NCBI GenBank assembly: GCA_964558465.1
Contig: CAZLEF010000027.1
Location: forward strand, 1 to 64,000
Length of the DNA stretch: 64,000 bases
From: JACJYC01 sp964558465
Lineage (GTDB): Bacteria > Bacteroidota > Bacteroidia > Chitinophagales > Saprospiraceae
Direction: 5' to 3'
Below, piece by piece: positions 49,885 to 59,600 of the stretch. The number at the start of each line of letters is the position of its first letter. Within the stretch, counting starts at the first letter, position 1. Under the pieces are notes generated by a model. That model saw nothing but the letters and a program-made list of their open reading frames with translations, was not told the DNA's origin and did not search any database. The translations under genes and the position numbers were made by a program.

Positions 49885-49892
49885 CAAAGGTA
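49885..49892 (-). promoter_or_regulatory. -7 box TACCTTTG of purF
   Basis: Minus-strand TAnnTTTG match 29 bases before the purF start. Confidence 0.6.
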
Positions 49893-49907
49893 GGGAATTT
49901 ATTGCTT

Positions 49908-52460
49908 TTATCGGAGCAACAATAAACTCTTCTGCCAGGACCCGGCCGAAAGCCGGACGACAAAACTGTTTTGGCTGTTTTCTCCGGGCGAAAACGGAAA
50001 TTCATGGCTTCCCGCCGGCAATTTCCCGTTAAAAAGGTCCGCTATTTTTTTCCCGGAAAGGTCAAAAACCGACAGGTTCACGACTTCCCCTGTCAATAAT
50101 TCGAACCGGATACTGGTTGTGGACCGGAATGGATTGGGAGCGGCTGCCAGCGCACGGATCCCGTTGAGCGGGTTGCGGGTACCTACCGGTTCCTGCAACT
50201 GCAGGGTATACATCGAACGCCCGTAGGTAGCTGCAATCAGTTTTTTGGTTGGATAGTGCAGGGTCAGGTCGGTCACGACCACGCGGGGCATGGAGGACCC
50301 CAGGAGTTGCCAACTCGATCCTGCGTCGGTTGTGCTGTAAACCCCGGCGTCGGTGGCCACGATCAGCCGGCCATAGGTGGTATCGATCACCAGGTCATTA
50401 ACCGGTACTTCCGGCAGGCCGGCGCCGATATCCGTCCAGGTCATGCCGCCGTCGTCGGACCGCATGACATGCGGTTCATATTCATTCCACCGGTATCCGG
50501 ACTGGGTGATGTAGACTTTGGCGGCATCAAAGGGGTCAACCGTCAGGCTGGTCACCCAGCGTTGGGGCAAACCGGCGCTGATATCCGTCCAGTTTCCACC
50601 GCCATTGGACGTTTTCCATACGTGACCGTCGTCGGCGCCTGCATAGATGACATTGCCGTCGGAAGCCGCCACTGCAAGGGTGGTAAAGGTGCCGTAGACC
50701 AGGTTGGCGTTGGGGTTAGGGGGCGGGGCTATCAGGACCGGGCTGATGGCCGTCCAGATCTGGGCCCGGTTGGTCGAGCGGTAAATCCGGTTGCTGCCAA
50801 AATACACCCTGGACGGGTTGGAAGGATCCAGCGCGACCGGGGTTTTCCAGTTGCGGGGTTCGCTTAAATTGGAGCCCACCGTTGCGGAAACAAAATTGTT
50901 GCCGCCATCTGCCGACCGGGCGATGTTGCCATACTGCGACTCGGCGTACACGTACTGGTTATTGACCGGATCTACCAGCACCACAAAGCCGTCGCCGCCC
51001 AGGATCTCCTCCCAGTCGTCCTGATTGCCGGAGAGGGTGCGGAGGGTTCCGTTATCCTGGGTTCCGCCGTAATAGCGGTGGGGCGCCAGGTAATCCACTT
51101 CCGACGTATAAAACTGGATATTGGGAATATTTTTAAAATGGAACCAGGAACTGCCGCCGTCTTCTGACCGGTAAAGGCCGCCGTCGTTGCCCAGGAGTAA
51201 AAAATCCGGGTCTTCCGGATCGATGAACAGGGCGTGCTGGTCGACATGAACCCCCGGAAAAACCAAGTCCCATTGGGCGCCGGCGTCAACAGACCGATAA
51301 GGCAGCAGGCCCATCGAATAAATTTTGTTTGCATTGACGGGGTCGGCAAATATTTTCCCGAACCACCACCAGGTTGGCGGCGTCCCCGTGTAGGGCGGAG
51401 TGGTGTACTGGGTCCAGGAGTTCCCTCTGTTATCCGACCGGTAAATGTAGGCAAAGTTGCCGGCTTCGCTAACGATATAGGCGTAGATTACAGCGGGGTT
51501 GGCCGGGGAGACGGCCAGTCCGATACGTCCCAACTTACCAGCAGGCAGGCCGTTGGAGAGCCGGGTCCAGGTTTCGCCCCCGTTGAAGGAGCGGTAAATT
51601 CCGGAAGTCACACCGGCGTATTGCCGGCGGTTCACTCTGCGGATCCGCTCCCAGGCAGCGGCATAGAGGGTATCGGGATGGAGCGGGTCCATGGCCATGT
51701 CGATCACCCCGGTTGAATCGCTGATGAACAGGGATTGTACCCAATTCTCCCCGCCGTCCGTACTTTTGAAAACCCCTCTTTGGGCATTATTGGCAAAAAG
51801 ATGCCCCATAGCGGCAACGTATACCTTGTCCGGGTTTTCGGGGTGAACGAGGACTTTGCCGATGCTTCCGCAATCGTAGAGACCGAGTTCCGACCAACTG
51901 GCGCCACCGTTGGTTGTTTTATAGACCCCTGCGCCGTCGTAAGCCAGGGAGCCGCCGCCCGCGTTCGCTTCTCCGGTACCGGCGTACACCGTTTGCGGGG
52001 AAGAGGGCGCGATGGCCAGGTCGCCGATTGAAAGCGTCAGCGCTTCGTCAAATACAGGCGCCCAGGAAGCCCCGCCGTTGTAGGTTTTGAATATCCCGCC
52101 GGAAGCGCTTCCGATGTAGATCTCATCCCGGTTCTGGGGATGCGCCTCAATATCCACGATCCGGCCGCCGATGTTAAAAGGCCCGACCGGTATCCAGGGC
52201 TGGTCTACCCTGCCGGAATTGGTTTGGGACAAGGCGCGCCATTGCCGCATGGCTTCCAGGTACAGCGAATGATTGATGGTTCCATTGGGAAAGGCCCGCT
52301 GGCGGAAAAGCCAGTCGTCGGGTGCAAATAAATGGTCTGCTGATTCTTCGTTTTCCGGCGGCGCCGGAGTTTGACGACAGGCGGAAATAAAGAAAAAGAC
52401 CAGACAAGCCGCTAAATACTTGTGTTTTTGAATGGGTGCATTCAGGATCCAATAGATCAT
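49908..52460 (-). CDS. BNR / sortilin-type propeller lipoprotein with T9SS sorting domain
   Basis: 850 residues. N-terminal signal peptide with lipobox ISAC (Cys 28). BNR motifs such as FKTYNGGASWAPVFD, YKTTNGGASWSELGLYD, FKSTDGGENWVQSLF, YRSFNGGETWTRLSNGLP and SEDGGSSWFHF run to about residue 755. The last 80 residues are a T9SS type A sorting domain (AAPNPFRSTTSIRF, SVFDLSGKKIADLF). A lipobox and a sorting domain together suggest surface attachment. It is a paralogue-like relative of the protein at 42739-45891. It shares its direction and a nearby position with purF but seems a separate unit. Confidence 0.85.
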   Translation of the reverse strand: MIYWILNAPIQKHKYLAACLVFFFISACRQTPAPPENEESADHLFAPDDWLFRQRAFPNGTINHSLYLEAMRQWRALSQTNSGRVDQPWIPVGPFNIGGRIVDIEAHPQNRDEIYIGSASGGIFKTYNGGASWAPVFDEALTLSIGDLAIAPSSPQTVYAGTGEANAGGGSLAYDGAGVYKTTNGGASWSELGLYDCGSIGKVLVHPENPDKVYVAAMGHLFANNAQRGVFKSTDGGENWVQSLFISDSTGVIDMAMDPLHPDTLYAAAWERIRRVNRRQYAGVTSGIYRSFNGGETWTRLSNGLPAGKLGRIGLAVSPANPAVIYAYIVSEAGNFAYIYRSDNRGNSWTQYTTPPYTGTPPTWWWFGKIFADPVNANKIYSMGLLPYRSVDAGAQWDLVFPGVHVDQHALFIDPEDPDFLLLGNDGGLYRSEDGGSSWFHFKNIPNIQFYTSEVDYLAPHRYYGGTQDNGTLRTLSGNQDDWEEILGGDGFVVLVDPVNNQYVYAESQYGNIARSADGGNNFVSATVGSNLSEPRNWKTPVALDPSNPSRVYFGSNRIYRSTNRAQIWTAISPVLIAPPPNPNANLVYGTFTTLAVAASDGNVIYAGADDGHVWKTSNGGGNWTDISAGLPQRWVTSLTVDPFDAAKVYITQSGYRWNEYEPHVMRSDDGGMTWTDIGAGLPEVPVNDLVIDTTYGRLIVATDAGVYSTTDAGSSWQLLGSSMPRVVVTDLTLHYPTKKLIAATYGRSMYTLQLQEPVGTRNPLNGIRALAAAPNPFRSTTSIRFELLTGEVVNLSVFDLSGKKIADLFNGKLPAGSHEFPFSPGENSQNSFVVRLSAGSWQKSLLLLR

Positions 52461-52559
52461 GGGTATTCGCTTCTGTAATGAATAATTAAAAGACCAAGGG
52501 TTGAATATGAACTAATGACGGGGGGATCCTTTATAGAAAAGCACAGATATAATGATTTG

Positions 52560-52567
52560 CAAATATA
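52560..52567 (-). promoter_or_regulatory. -7 box TATATTTG before the 850-residue propeller gene
   Basis: Minus-strand TAnnTTTG match about 100 bases before the start at 52460. Confidence 0.55.
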
Positions 52568-52593
52568 TGGATTATTTTTTGAATGTTTTATTT

Positions 52594-52697
52594 TTTAACC
52601 ACTAAGGGCACAAAGAGCACTAAGGACACTAAGGGCGCTAAGGGCACTAAGAATAAAGAGCGAGTCCTAAGTGCTCTAAGTGTACTTAGTGGTTCCT
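52594..52697. repeat. Composite palindrome, AACCACTAAGGGCAC family
   Basis: AACCACTAAGGGCACAAAG and four CACTAAGG words face CCTAAGTGCTCTAAG and TACTTAGTGGTT. Related to the words at 47851 and 14843. It reaches the stop of the gene at 52686. Confidence 0.85.
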
Positions 52698-53042
52698 CAT
52701 TCTCCGGTATTGCCAACCCAGTGCAATGACACAAACCAGCAATCCAAGGAATTCGCGGGTCAGTTCGATATGCGGCGCCTCTGCTTTCATGGTACCGACA
52801 ATCGTCGGCATGCCCATTTGTATCCAGTGGATAAAATCGGGGATCAGGGTGGCCATCCAGATCAATGCCGCAGCCAGTCCGGCCAGGGTCATATATTTGC
52901 GGGGCCGGTTCATGCCGCCCAGGATCAGGATGACGCCGACATAAGCATAGATCAGGATCCAGCCCAGGGGATCGGGATCATTGTACTGGACGGCTGCAAA
53001 CACAAAAAAAAGCAGGCCGAGGGTATACTGTAAGATCTTCAT
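52686..53042 (-). CDS. Transmembrane_220 family protein
   Basis: Start at ATG 53042, five bases after the end of the upstream gene; 118 residues. Four hydrophobic helices (about 3-18, 25-42, 52-70, 95-110) and the family-typical FVFAAVQYNDPDPLGWILIY. Function is unknown. It is the second gene of an operon with the sorbosone dehydrogenase family gene. Confidence 0.8.
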   Translation of the reverse strand: MKILQYTLGLLFFVFAAVQYNDPDPLGWILIYAYVGVILILGGMNRPRKYMTLAGLAAALIWMATLIPDFIHWIQMGMPTIVGTMKAEAPHIELTREFLGLLVCVIALGWQYRRMRNH

Positions 53043-53046
53043 GGTA

Positions 53047-54192
53047 TTAACCTTCGTAATAGATCCGGTAAATGACATCTGCAAAATCGTCGGAAACGAG
53101 CATCGAGCCGTCGGGCAGGAACTCAAGGTCGACCGGTCTTCCCCATACGTCATCCTTTTCCTCCATCAGCCAGCCTTCGGCGAAGGGTTCGTAGCCGGCG
53201 GTGCGGCCATTTTCGAGTTTGACCATCATGATGCGATAACCTATTTTTTTGCTCCGGTTCCAGCTTCCGTGTTCGGCAATCAGGATTTGGTTTTTGTAGG
53301 TATCCGGAAACTGGGCGCCGGTATAAAATTCAACCCCCAGCGGAGCAGTATGCGGGCCGAGGACGCGGGCGGGGGGCGTAAAATCGGAACAAGGGCGTTT
53401 TTTGCCGAACTCCGGATCCGGGAGGTCTCCCTGGTGGCAATAAGGATAGCCAAAATGCATAAAATCCTGAGGGGCGTGGTTGAGTTCGCAGCCTGGAATA
53501 TCATCGCCCAGCATATCGCGGCCGTTATCGGTAAACCATAATTCTTTGGTTTCCGGGTGCCAGGTAAAGCCGACTGTATTCCGGACGCCGCGCTGGACGA
53601 TCTCCAGGCCCGTCCCGTCCGGGTTGATGCGGGTAATCGTATTGAATATTTCGTCCTCCGATTCACAAATATTGCAGGGCGCGCCCACCGGGACATAGAG
53701 CTTCCCGTCGGGTCCGAATGCGATATATTTCCATCCGTGATGGGTTTTGTCGGGATACTGGTCATAAACGATTTCCGCTTCCGGCGGATTGGCCAGGTTG
53801 GCCTCAATATTCCGGAAACGGAGGATGCGACTGACCTCTGCGACATACAGGTCGCCATCCCGGAAAGCTACCCCGTTGGGCATTTGAAGACCTTTGGCCA
53901 GGGTAAAAACTTCCTCCGCCTGGAAATCTCCATCCTTATCCCGGACAGCGTAGACGGAACCTTCATCCCGGGTCCCAATAAAAAGGGTACCGCTGGGAGA
54001 CAAGGCCATTGACCGGGCATTTTTCACCTTTTCCGCATAAACGGATATTTTGAACCCTTGCGGAAGTTTTATTTTATCCAGCGGAAGGCCGGCGGTATTC
54101 AGAACCGGCGATTTTCTGGGCGGGTTGATCTGGGTGCAGGCGCTAAAAAACAGAACCAGAACGACCAGGCAAAGAGAAATTCTGCTGAGCAT
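53047..54192 (-). CDS. Sorbosone / glucose dehydrogenase family lipoprotein
   Basis: 381 residues with a lipoprotein signal peptide (lipobox FSAC). A six-bladed PQQ-glucose-dehydrogenase-like propeller: LPQGFKISVYAEKVKNARS, GTLFIGTRDEGSVYAV, GWKYIAFGPDGKLYVPVGAP, GVRNTVGFTWHPETKELWF, NHAPQDFMHFGYPYC. CNICESED near residue 170 is an unusual Cys pair. It would oxidise a sugar or aldose using PQQ. The gene is followed four bases later by the Transmembrane_220 gene. Confidence 0.85.
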   Translation of the reverse strand: MLSRISLCLVVLVLFFSACTQINPPRKSPVLNTAGLPLDKIKLPQGFKISVYAEKVKNARSMALSPSGTLFIGTRDEGSVYAVRDKDGDFQAEEVFTLAKGLQMPNGVAFRDGDLYVAEVSRILRFRNIEANLANPPEAEIVYDQYPDKTHHGWKYIAFGPDGKLYVPVGAPCNICESEDEIFNTITRINPDGTGLEIVQRGVRNTVGFTWHPETKELWFTDNGRDMLGDDIPGCELNHAPQDFMHFGYPYCHQGDLPDPEFGKKRPCSDFTPPARVLGPHTAPLGVEFYTGAQFPDTYKNQILIAEHGSWNRSKKIGYRIMMVKLENGRTAGYEPFAEGWLMEEKDDVWGRPVDLEFLPDGSMLVSDDFADVIYRIYYEG

Positions 54193-54219
54193 AAAAACAG
54201 AGTGTTTGTATGATAAGGA

Positions 54220-54774
54220 TTAATATTTTACAGAGACCATTACAAACGCCGGGGGAATATTGATCGGCACAAAACTGATGTCCACATTGCCAAAAATCCT
54301 TTCGTAAACATTTTTAGCGACCAGGGAATAATGCAATTGCACGAACCGGCCGCCTTTTTTCAGATAATTATGACATTTACCGATGATATCGAGCCCCAAT
54401 TGTTTGGGCAATACGACAAAGGGGATAGCAGAAATAATATAGTCAACTTTTGAAAAACCCAGCTTACCAAGGTATTCGTCCAGTTTTTCCGCAGAATCTT
54501 CTGCAATCAGCATCCTCGGATCCTCAATCTGGCGCAAAATCTGGCAGAATTTGGGATTGACTTCAAAAACCAGCAATCTGGAATCCGGTTTCATCTTCCG
54601 CAGGATGCTCTTGGTAATCACGCCATCTCCGGCGCCCAGTTCAACGATCAGTTCTGCATCCGCGAAGTTGACATGGCTGACCATGTTTTTGCATAATTGG
54701 CGGGAACTGCGCGTCAGTGTACCCATTGTTTTCAGGTTTCTAATCCCCTCTTTCAAATAATCCATCCGATTCAT
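54220..54774 (-). CDS. SAM-dependent methyltransferase (phospholipid N-methyltransferase-like)
   Basis: 184 residues. Motif I VELGAGDGVITKSIL (about residue 44) binds S-adenosylmethionine; VDYIISAIPFVVLPKQ (motif IV) and FVMVSVKY at the end fit the Rossmann-fold phospholipid N-methyltransferase or rRNA-dimethylase-like group. IP instead of NPPY argues against an adenine methyltransferase. It is 27 bases upstream of the sorbosone dehydrogenase gene and could be in one operon. Its role in membrane lipids is inference. Confidence 0.75.
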   Translation of the reverse strand: MNRMDYLKEGIRNLKTMGTLTRSSRQLCKNMVSHVNFADAELIVELGAGDGVITKSILRKMKPDSRLLVFEVNPKFCQILRQIEDPRMLIAEDSAEKLDEYLGKLGFSKVDYIISAIPFVVLPKQLGLDIIGKCHNYLKKGGRFVQLHYSLVAKNVYERIFGNVDISFVPINIPPAFVMVSVKY

Positions 54775-54809
54775 TTGCCGAATTTTAGTCGCTGCTGACT
54801 GTTAAAAGG

Positions 54810-54817
54810 CAAAACTA
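54810..54817 (-). promoter_or_regulatory. -7 box TAGTTTTG of the methyltransferase
   Basis: Minus-strand TAnnTTTG match 36 bases before the methyltransferase start. The 295-base interval 54775-55069 otherwise shows a degenerate GGATAAATC core (54901-54932) and CACCAAGT words (54932-54955). Confidence 0.5.
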
Positions 54818-55069
54818 AACAAATAATTGAACTTGCCTGAAATTATCCTCGCAGGGATATTTGAGAGGGGGTGAGTTGACGACCTCAATCATCCCAATTC
54901 TCCATATCCGCCCGTGCCGGTCGGATAAATCACCAAGTCACCAAGTCACCAAGTCCCCCTTAACCTCCCCTTAACGGTACGTTTACAAATTTTAAGTGTT
55001 ATCCTTTCGTTAAGGCAAGGTCAGGATTGGCGGCGGGAATTTATTTCCATGTAGTTTTAGGCGTTTTTT

Positions 55070-56398
55070 ATGGTAGAGCTGCTCAAATTTTCAAACCCCT
55101 TGGGGAAACAGGCAAGTATGTACGCTGATCGCAAGATTGGGTGGATGAGCGCTGCTGCAGTGGTGGTGGCCAATATGATCGGTACGGGAGTTTTCACTTC
55201 CCTTGGATTGCAGTTGCAAGCCCATACCAATACCTGGGTCATCCTTTCCCAATGGGCGATCGGCGGACTTGCGGCCCTGTGCGGCGCATTTACCTATGCT
55301 GAATTGGGCACCCGGTTTCCGCATTCGGGAGGAGAGTACCATTTCCTGTCCAAGATCTATCATCCATTTTTGGGTTATTTATCCGGCTGGGTTTCACTGA
55401 CCGTTGGATTTGCTGCGGCAATTGCCATGTCGGCCATGGCTGCCGGCCTTTACCTGAGCGGTTCAACCGGGTTATCCGGTCCGGTCATTGCAGTTGCAGC
55501 CATCGTATTCATTTCCACCGCTCATTCCTTTACCATCCGGCAGAGCAGCCTTTTTCAGAATGCGCTTACGTTGCTCAAGTTGGCCCTGGTGGTATTCCTG
55601 ATCCTGTTCGGGATGGGGAAGGCTTCGCCAGAAAATTCGGTGGACTGGTCGCCGGCCTGGCAAAGTCAATTTTCGGGACCGGCCTATGCCATTTCACTTT
55701 TCTACGTTATGTATGCCTTTTCCGGATGGAACGCGGCGGCGTATATAGTAGACGAGATCAAGTCGCCCCGCCACAACCTCCCAAAGGCCCTGATCGCAGG
55801 TACTTTACTGGTTGGCATCCTGTTTATATTGCTTCAGTTTTCCTTTTTGCGGCAAAGCCCGTTGAATCTCATCCAAAATAAGGTTGATGTGGGTCAAATT
55901 GCCGCCGAAAGCATGTTCGGCCCCGGGATCGGTAAGGTGATCGGCTTGCTGATCGCTTGTTTACTGATGGCGGGCATCAGCGCAATGATCTGGGTCGGGT
56001 CGCGTGTTACGAGGGCAATGGCAGGCGAGCACCGGGTCTGGCAATTTTTTGCATTTGACAATAAAGCGGGGGTCCCCGTCCGGGCGATCTGGCTCCAATC
56101 GGTGATCAGCATTTTTATGGTGGTCACGAGTTCTTTTGAAGATGTGCTGATCTACAGCAGTTTTGTCCTGCAATTATTCACTACGGTTACTGTAGCCGGA
56201 TTGCTGTGGGCCAGGTGGCGCGGCCTGGGAGAACCCGGCGCATACAAAAGCCCGCTCTACCCTTTCGCTCAAATCGTTTTTCTGGTTTTCAGCCTTTGGA
56301 TGATGGTCTTCCTTTTGCAGGAACGTCCGAAGGAAAGTTTGCTGGGGCTGACGAATCTGGTGGTTGGGGCGGGGTCTTACTGGTTGAATAAGAGGTGA
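55070..56398 (+). CDS. APC family amino acid permease
   Basis: 442 residues with about twelve transmembrane helices. The first is AAAVVVANMIGTGVFTSLG, with the TM1 substrate-binding GTG motif of the APC fold. LSQWAIGGLAALCGAFTYAE (TM2) and YHPFLGYLSGW follow. An ATG at 55118 (MYADRKIGWM) could also be the start. It imports or exchanges amino acids across the inner membrane; the substrate is unknown. Single gene. Confidence 0.85.
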   Translation: MVELLKFSNPLGKQASMYADRKIGWMSAAAVVVANMIGTGVFTSLGLQLQAHTNTWVILSQWAIGGLAALCGAFTYAELGTRFPHSGGEYHFLSKIYHPFLGYLSGWVSLTVGFAAAIAMSAMAAGLYLSGSTGLSGPVIAVAAIVFISTAHSFTIRQSSLFQNALTLLKLALVVFLILFGMGKASPENSVDWSPAWQSQFSGPAYAISLFYVMYAFSGWNAAAYIVDEIKSPRHNLPKALIAGTLLVGILFILLQFSFLRQSPLNLIQNKVDVGQIAAESMFGPGIGKVIGLLIACLLMAGISAMIWVGSRVTRAMAGEHRVWQFFAFDNKAGVPVRAIWLQSVISIFMVVTSSFEDVLIYSSFVLQLFTTVTVAGLLWARWRGLGEPGAYKSPLYPFAQIVFLVFSLWMMVFLLQERPKESLLGLTNLVVGAGSYWLNKR

Positions 56399-56630
56399 GA
56401 GGGGTGAGAGGGTGAGAGGGTGAGAATCGCATCCTCGAATCAACAAATCAACAAATCAACGCGACAGGGGTGATGCTTCGACTCCGCTCAGCATGAGGGG
56501 CAAGAAAATGCAAACCCTTTTTCAACGTTATACCAGGGTAAAACGGATTTGCGGACCTGATCGCGGAACGGTTTCGAATACTCAAATCCTCGAATACTCG
56601 TATCCTCGTATCCTCAAATCCCAGCCTTGA
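56398..56630. repeat. Spacer with GTGAGAGGG, AATCAACAA and CTCGAATACTC words
   Basis: Tandem GTGAGAGGG (56397-56422), CAACAAATC (56439-56457), one CTTCGACTCCGCTCAGCATG copy at 56474-56497 and six CTCGAATACTC or CTCGTATC-type words (56573-56620). Confidence 0.7.
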
Positions 56631-56639
56631 CGGTTTCAA

Positions 56640-59600
56640 ATGCGGATAACGTTACCATGGTTATACTCCACGATATTATGTGCGGCCCTGTCCATCGGGG
56701 CGGATGCGCAGACGCCCGTTTTGTCCAATTGGAGGGAAAAAACCATTTCACTGACCACACCGGTTACAACGATCGATTCGGCCACTGTAATACCAGAAAC
56801 GTTTACCATTCATTTTGCGGCCACGGGTCTGAAACCCGATTCCTCCAATTATCACCTCGACAACCATACCCTGTTCTGGCATGGCGATCTGCCCGTAGCG
56901 GTCCGGATCCGGTACAGGGTGCTACCCTTTGATCTGGCGCAGCCCTTGTCCCGACTCGACACCCTTCAATTGCAACAACAGGAAACCGGAGAAGAGGGTG
57001 TTTTTTACAATCCTTTTGAGAAAGAGGAATCCCTGATCGATTTTAAAGGTCTGGATTATACCGGCAGTTTTTCCCGTGGCATTTCATTTGGAAACAACCA
57101 GGACCTGGTGCTGAACTCCCGGTTCAACCTCCAAATGGCCGGACAATTGGGCGACGGCCTCGAGATCGCTGCCGCCATCACTGACGAAAACATTCCGCTG
57201 CAGGCCGAAGGCAATACCCAGCAATTGCGGGAATTCGATAAAATTTTTGTCCGGCTCCGCAAAGGCGCCACCAGCCTCACAGCCGGCGACTACGAGTTGC
57301 AACGCCCGAAAGGATACTTTATGCAGTATTATAAAAAACTGCAGGGCGCCACTTTGAATACGGGCACATTGCTGGGAGAGCAAACCAGGCTGAATGCTTC
57401 GGGCAGCGTGGCCATTTCAAGAGGGCAATTCACCCGCAACCAGATTGCCCAGCAGGAGGGCAACCAGGGGCCTTACAAACTTCGGGGCGGACAAGGTGAG
57501 CGCATCATTATCGTGCTCGCCGGAACAGAAAAGGTCTGGCTCGACGGCGCCCTGCTCACCCGCGGGCTGGAAGCGGATTATATCGTCGATTACAACCTGG
57601 GCGAGATCCTGTTCACCCATCGCCGCCTGATCACCAAGGACAGCCGGATCATTGTTGAATTTGAGTACGCCGACCAGAGTTATATCCGTACCCTCATGGC
57701 CGCCAATACGGCTATCGAAGGCAAAAAATTTGAAGCATATTTCAACTTTTTCAACCAGCAGGACAGCCGCAACAGCACCGGCGATGAACCCCTCACCAAC
57801 GAAGACAAACGCCTGCTCAGCCTCGCAGGCGACAACCTCGCCGCAGCGTTCGGCTCATCCATAGACACCCTTGAAGGAACCGGCGCCACCCGGGCGACCT
57901 ACAGCTTCTCCGATACCCTTATCCGCTGCGGCGGGCGGGATACCCTGATCCGGCGCCTCCGGTACGACCGGAACGGAAAGTACATTGCAAGGTTTTCATT
58001 CGTCGGGGAAGGCAACGGCGAATACGAACCCGATCCGGCAACGGTCGCCAATGAACGAGTATTCCGCTGGGTAGGCCTGGATACGGCAAATTGCGAAAAA
58101 CAAGGAAGTTATGCGCCGGTTAAACAGCTCACCGCACCCCAGCGGCAACAATTGCTGACGGCAGGCGGCGCGTATCAGCTTCCCGGCGGGTGGATCAAAG
58201 CCGAGGCTGCCCTGAGCGCGCTGGATTTGAACCGGTTTTCCACCCTCGACAGCGACGATGACCACGGCCTGGCGCTCCAGTCGAGCATGGAAAAACGCTG
58301 GCGGCTGGGCAAAGACAGCGCTGCCTGGGCCCTGCGCACCAATGCCGCAGTGGAATGGCTCAACCAGCAATTTAAACCGCTGAACCCGTACCGGGATCCC
58401 GATTTTTTGCGCGACTGGAACCTGACAGACGTCCAGGGATTGAGTCAGCTCAATCCGGCGGAAGAGTTGCTGACGCGCCTGGAAGCGGCCCTTGAAAAAC
58501 CCGGATTGGGCCGGCTCGTTTACGGATTCAGCGGCTACGACCGGAAAGACCAGTTCCAGGGAATCCGGCAGAACGGCGCCCTCGCTTTGCAAGCCGCAGG
58601 TTGGTTGCTCGATGCCAAAGGAAGCTGGCTGGAAGCAACGGAAAACGGGCGAAAATCCAGGTTTCGGAAGCCCGAAGTGAAAATATCCAAAACGTTCAAA
58701 AAACTGGGCGGATGGACATTGGCTGCCGAAGCGGCACGGGAAAAGAGCGAACGGCTTCTGCCCTTATCAGACACCCTGGAGGCCACCAGCTTTTTTTTCG
58801 ACCGGTACAAAGTCCAGCTGGCAAGCCCGGCAAAAGACAACTTTCAGTTTGGGACCACTTTTTCCGCCCGGAACGACCATGCTCCTTCCGGCCTTACCTT
58901 TCTGCCAACCACCAAAGCCCGGGAGTGGAATGTCAACGGCCAGGGCCAGATCCAATCCGGACAGCACCAATTCTCCACTGCAGGCAACCTGACCTATCGC
59001 AGGCTGGAGATCGGCCCACTGAACCCAGCCGGCCAAAAACCGGGTGAAACCTTCCTGGGCAGGCTCGACCTCAATGCGGCCTTGTGGAAAGGTTTGTTCC
59101 GTTCCACCACCACTTACGAGATCGGGTCGGGGCAGGAACCCAAAGTGGATTTCACCTATATTAAGGTAACGCCGGGGGCCGGAACCCATGTCTGGCTGGA
59201 TTCCCTGTACAACAACGACGGAAAGATACAGGTCAATGAAATGGAACCGGCGCCGTTCCAGGACCTGGCGGATTATGTACGCGTAAGCCTGGTGACCGAC
59301 GATTTTATCCGGACCAATAACGTAGGGCTGAACCAAAGTTTCCAACTGGAACCCAAACGCCGGTGGAATGAGGCTGAAGGTATTCGAAAGCTGGCCGCCA
59401 ACTTGTCTGCGATCTCCGTCATCCAGATCAACCGCAAAACCCGCGAATCCAACCTCAATCTCTGGAATCCTTTTGATTTCGGGTTGCCGGACAGCATGCT
59501 GGTTTCGGTAACCGCCAATACCCGGCATACCCTGTTCTGGCAGCGCACACATCCCAAATGGGGGCTGCAGGCCGGTCAGGGCGACAACCGGAGCAGGATC

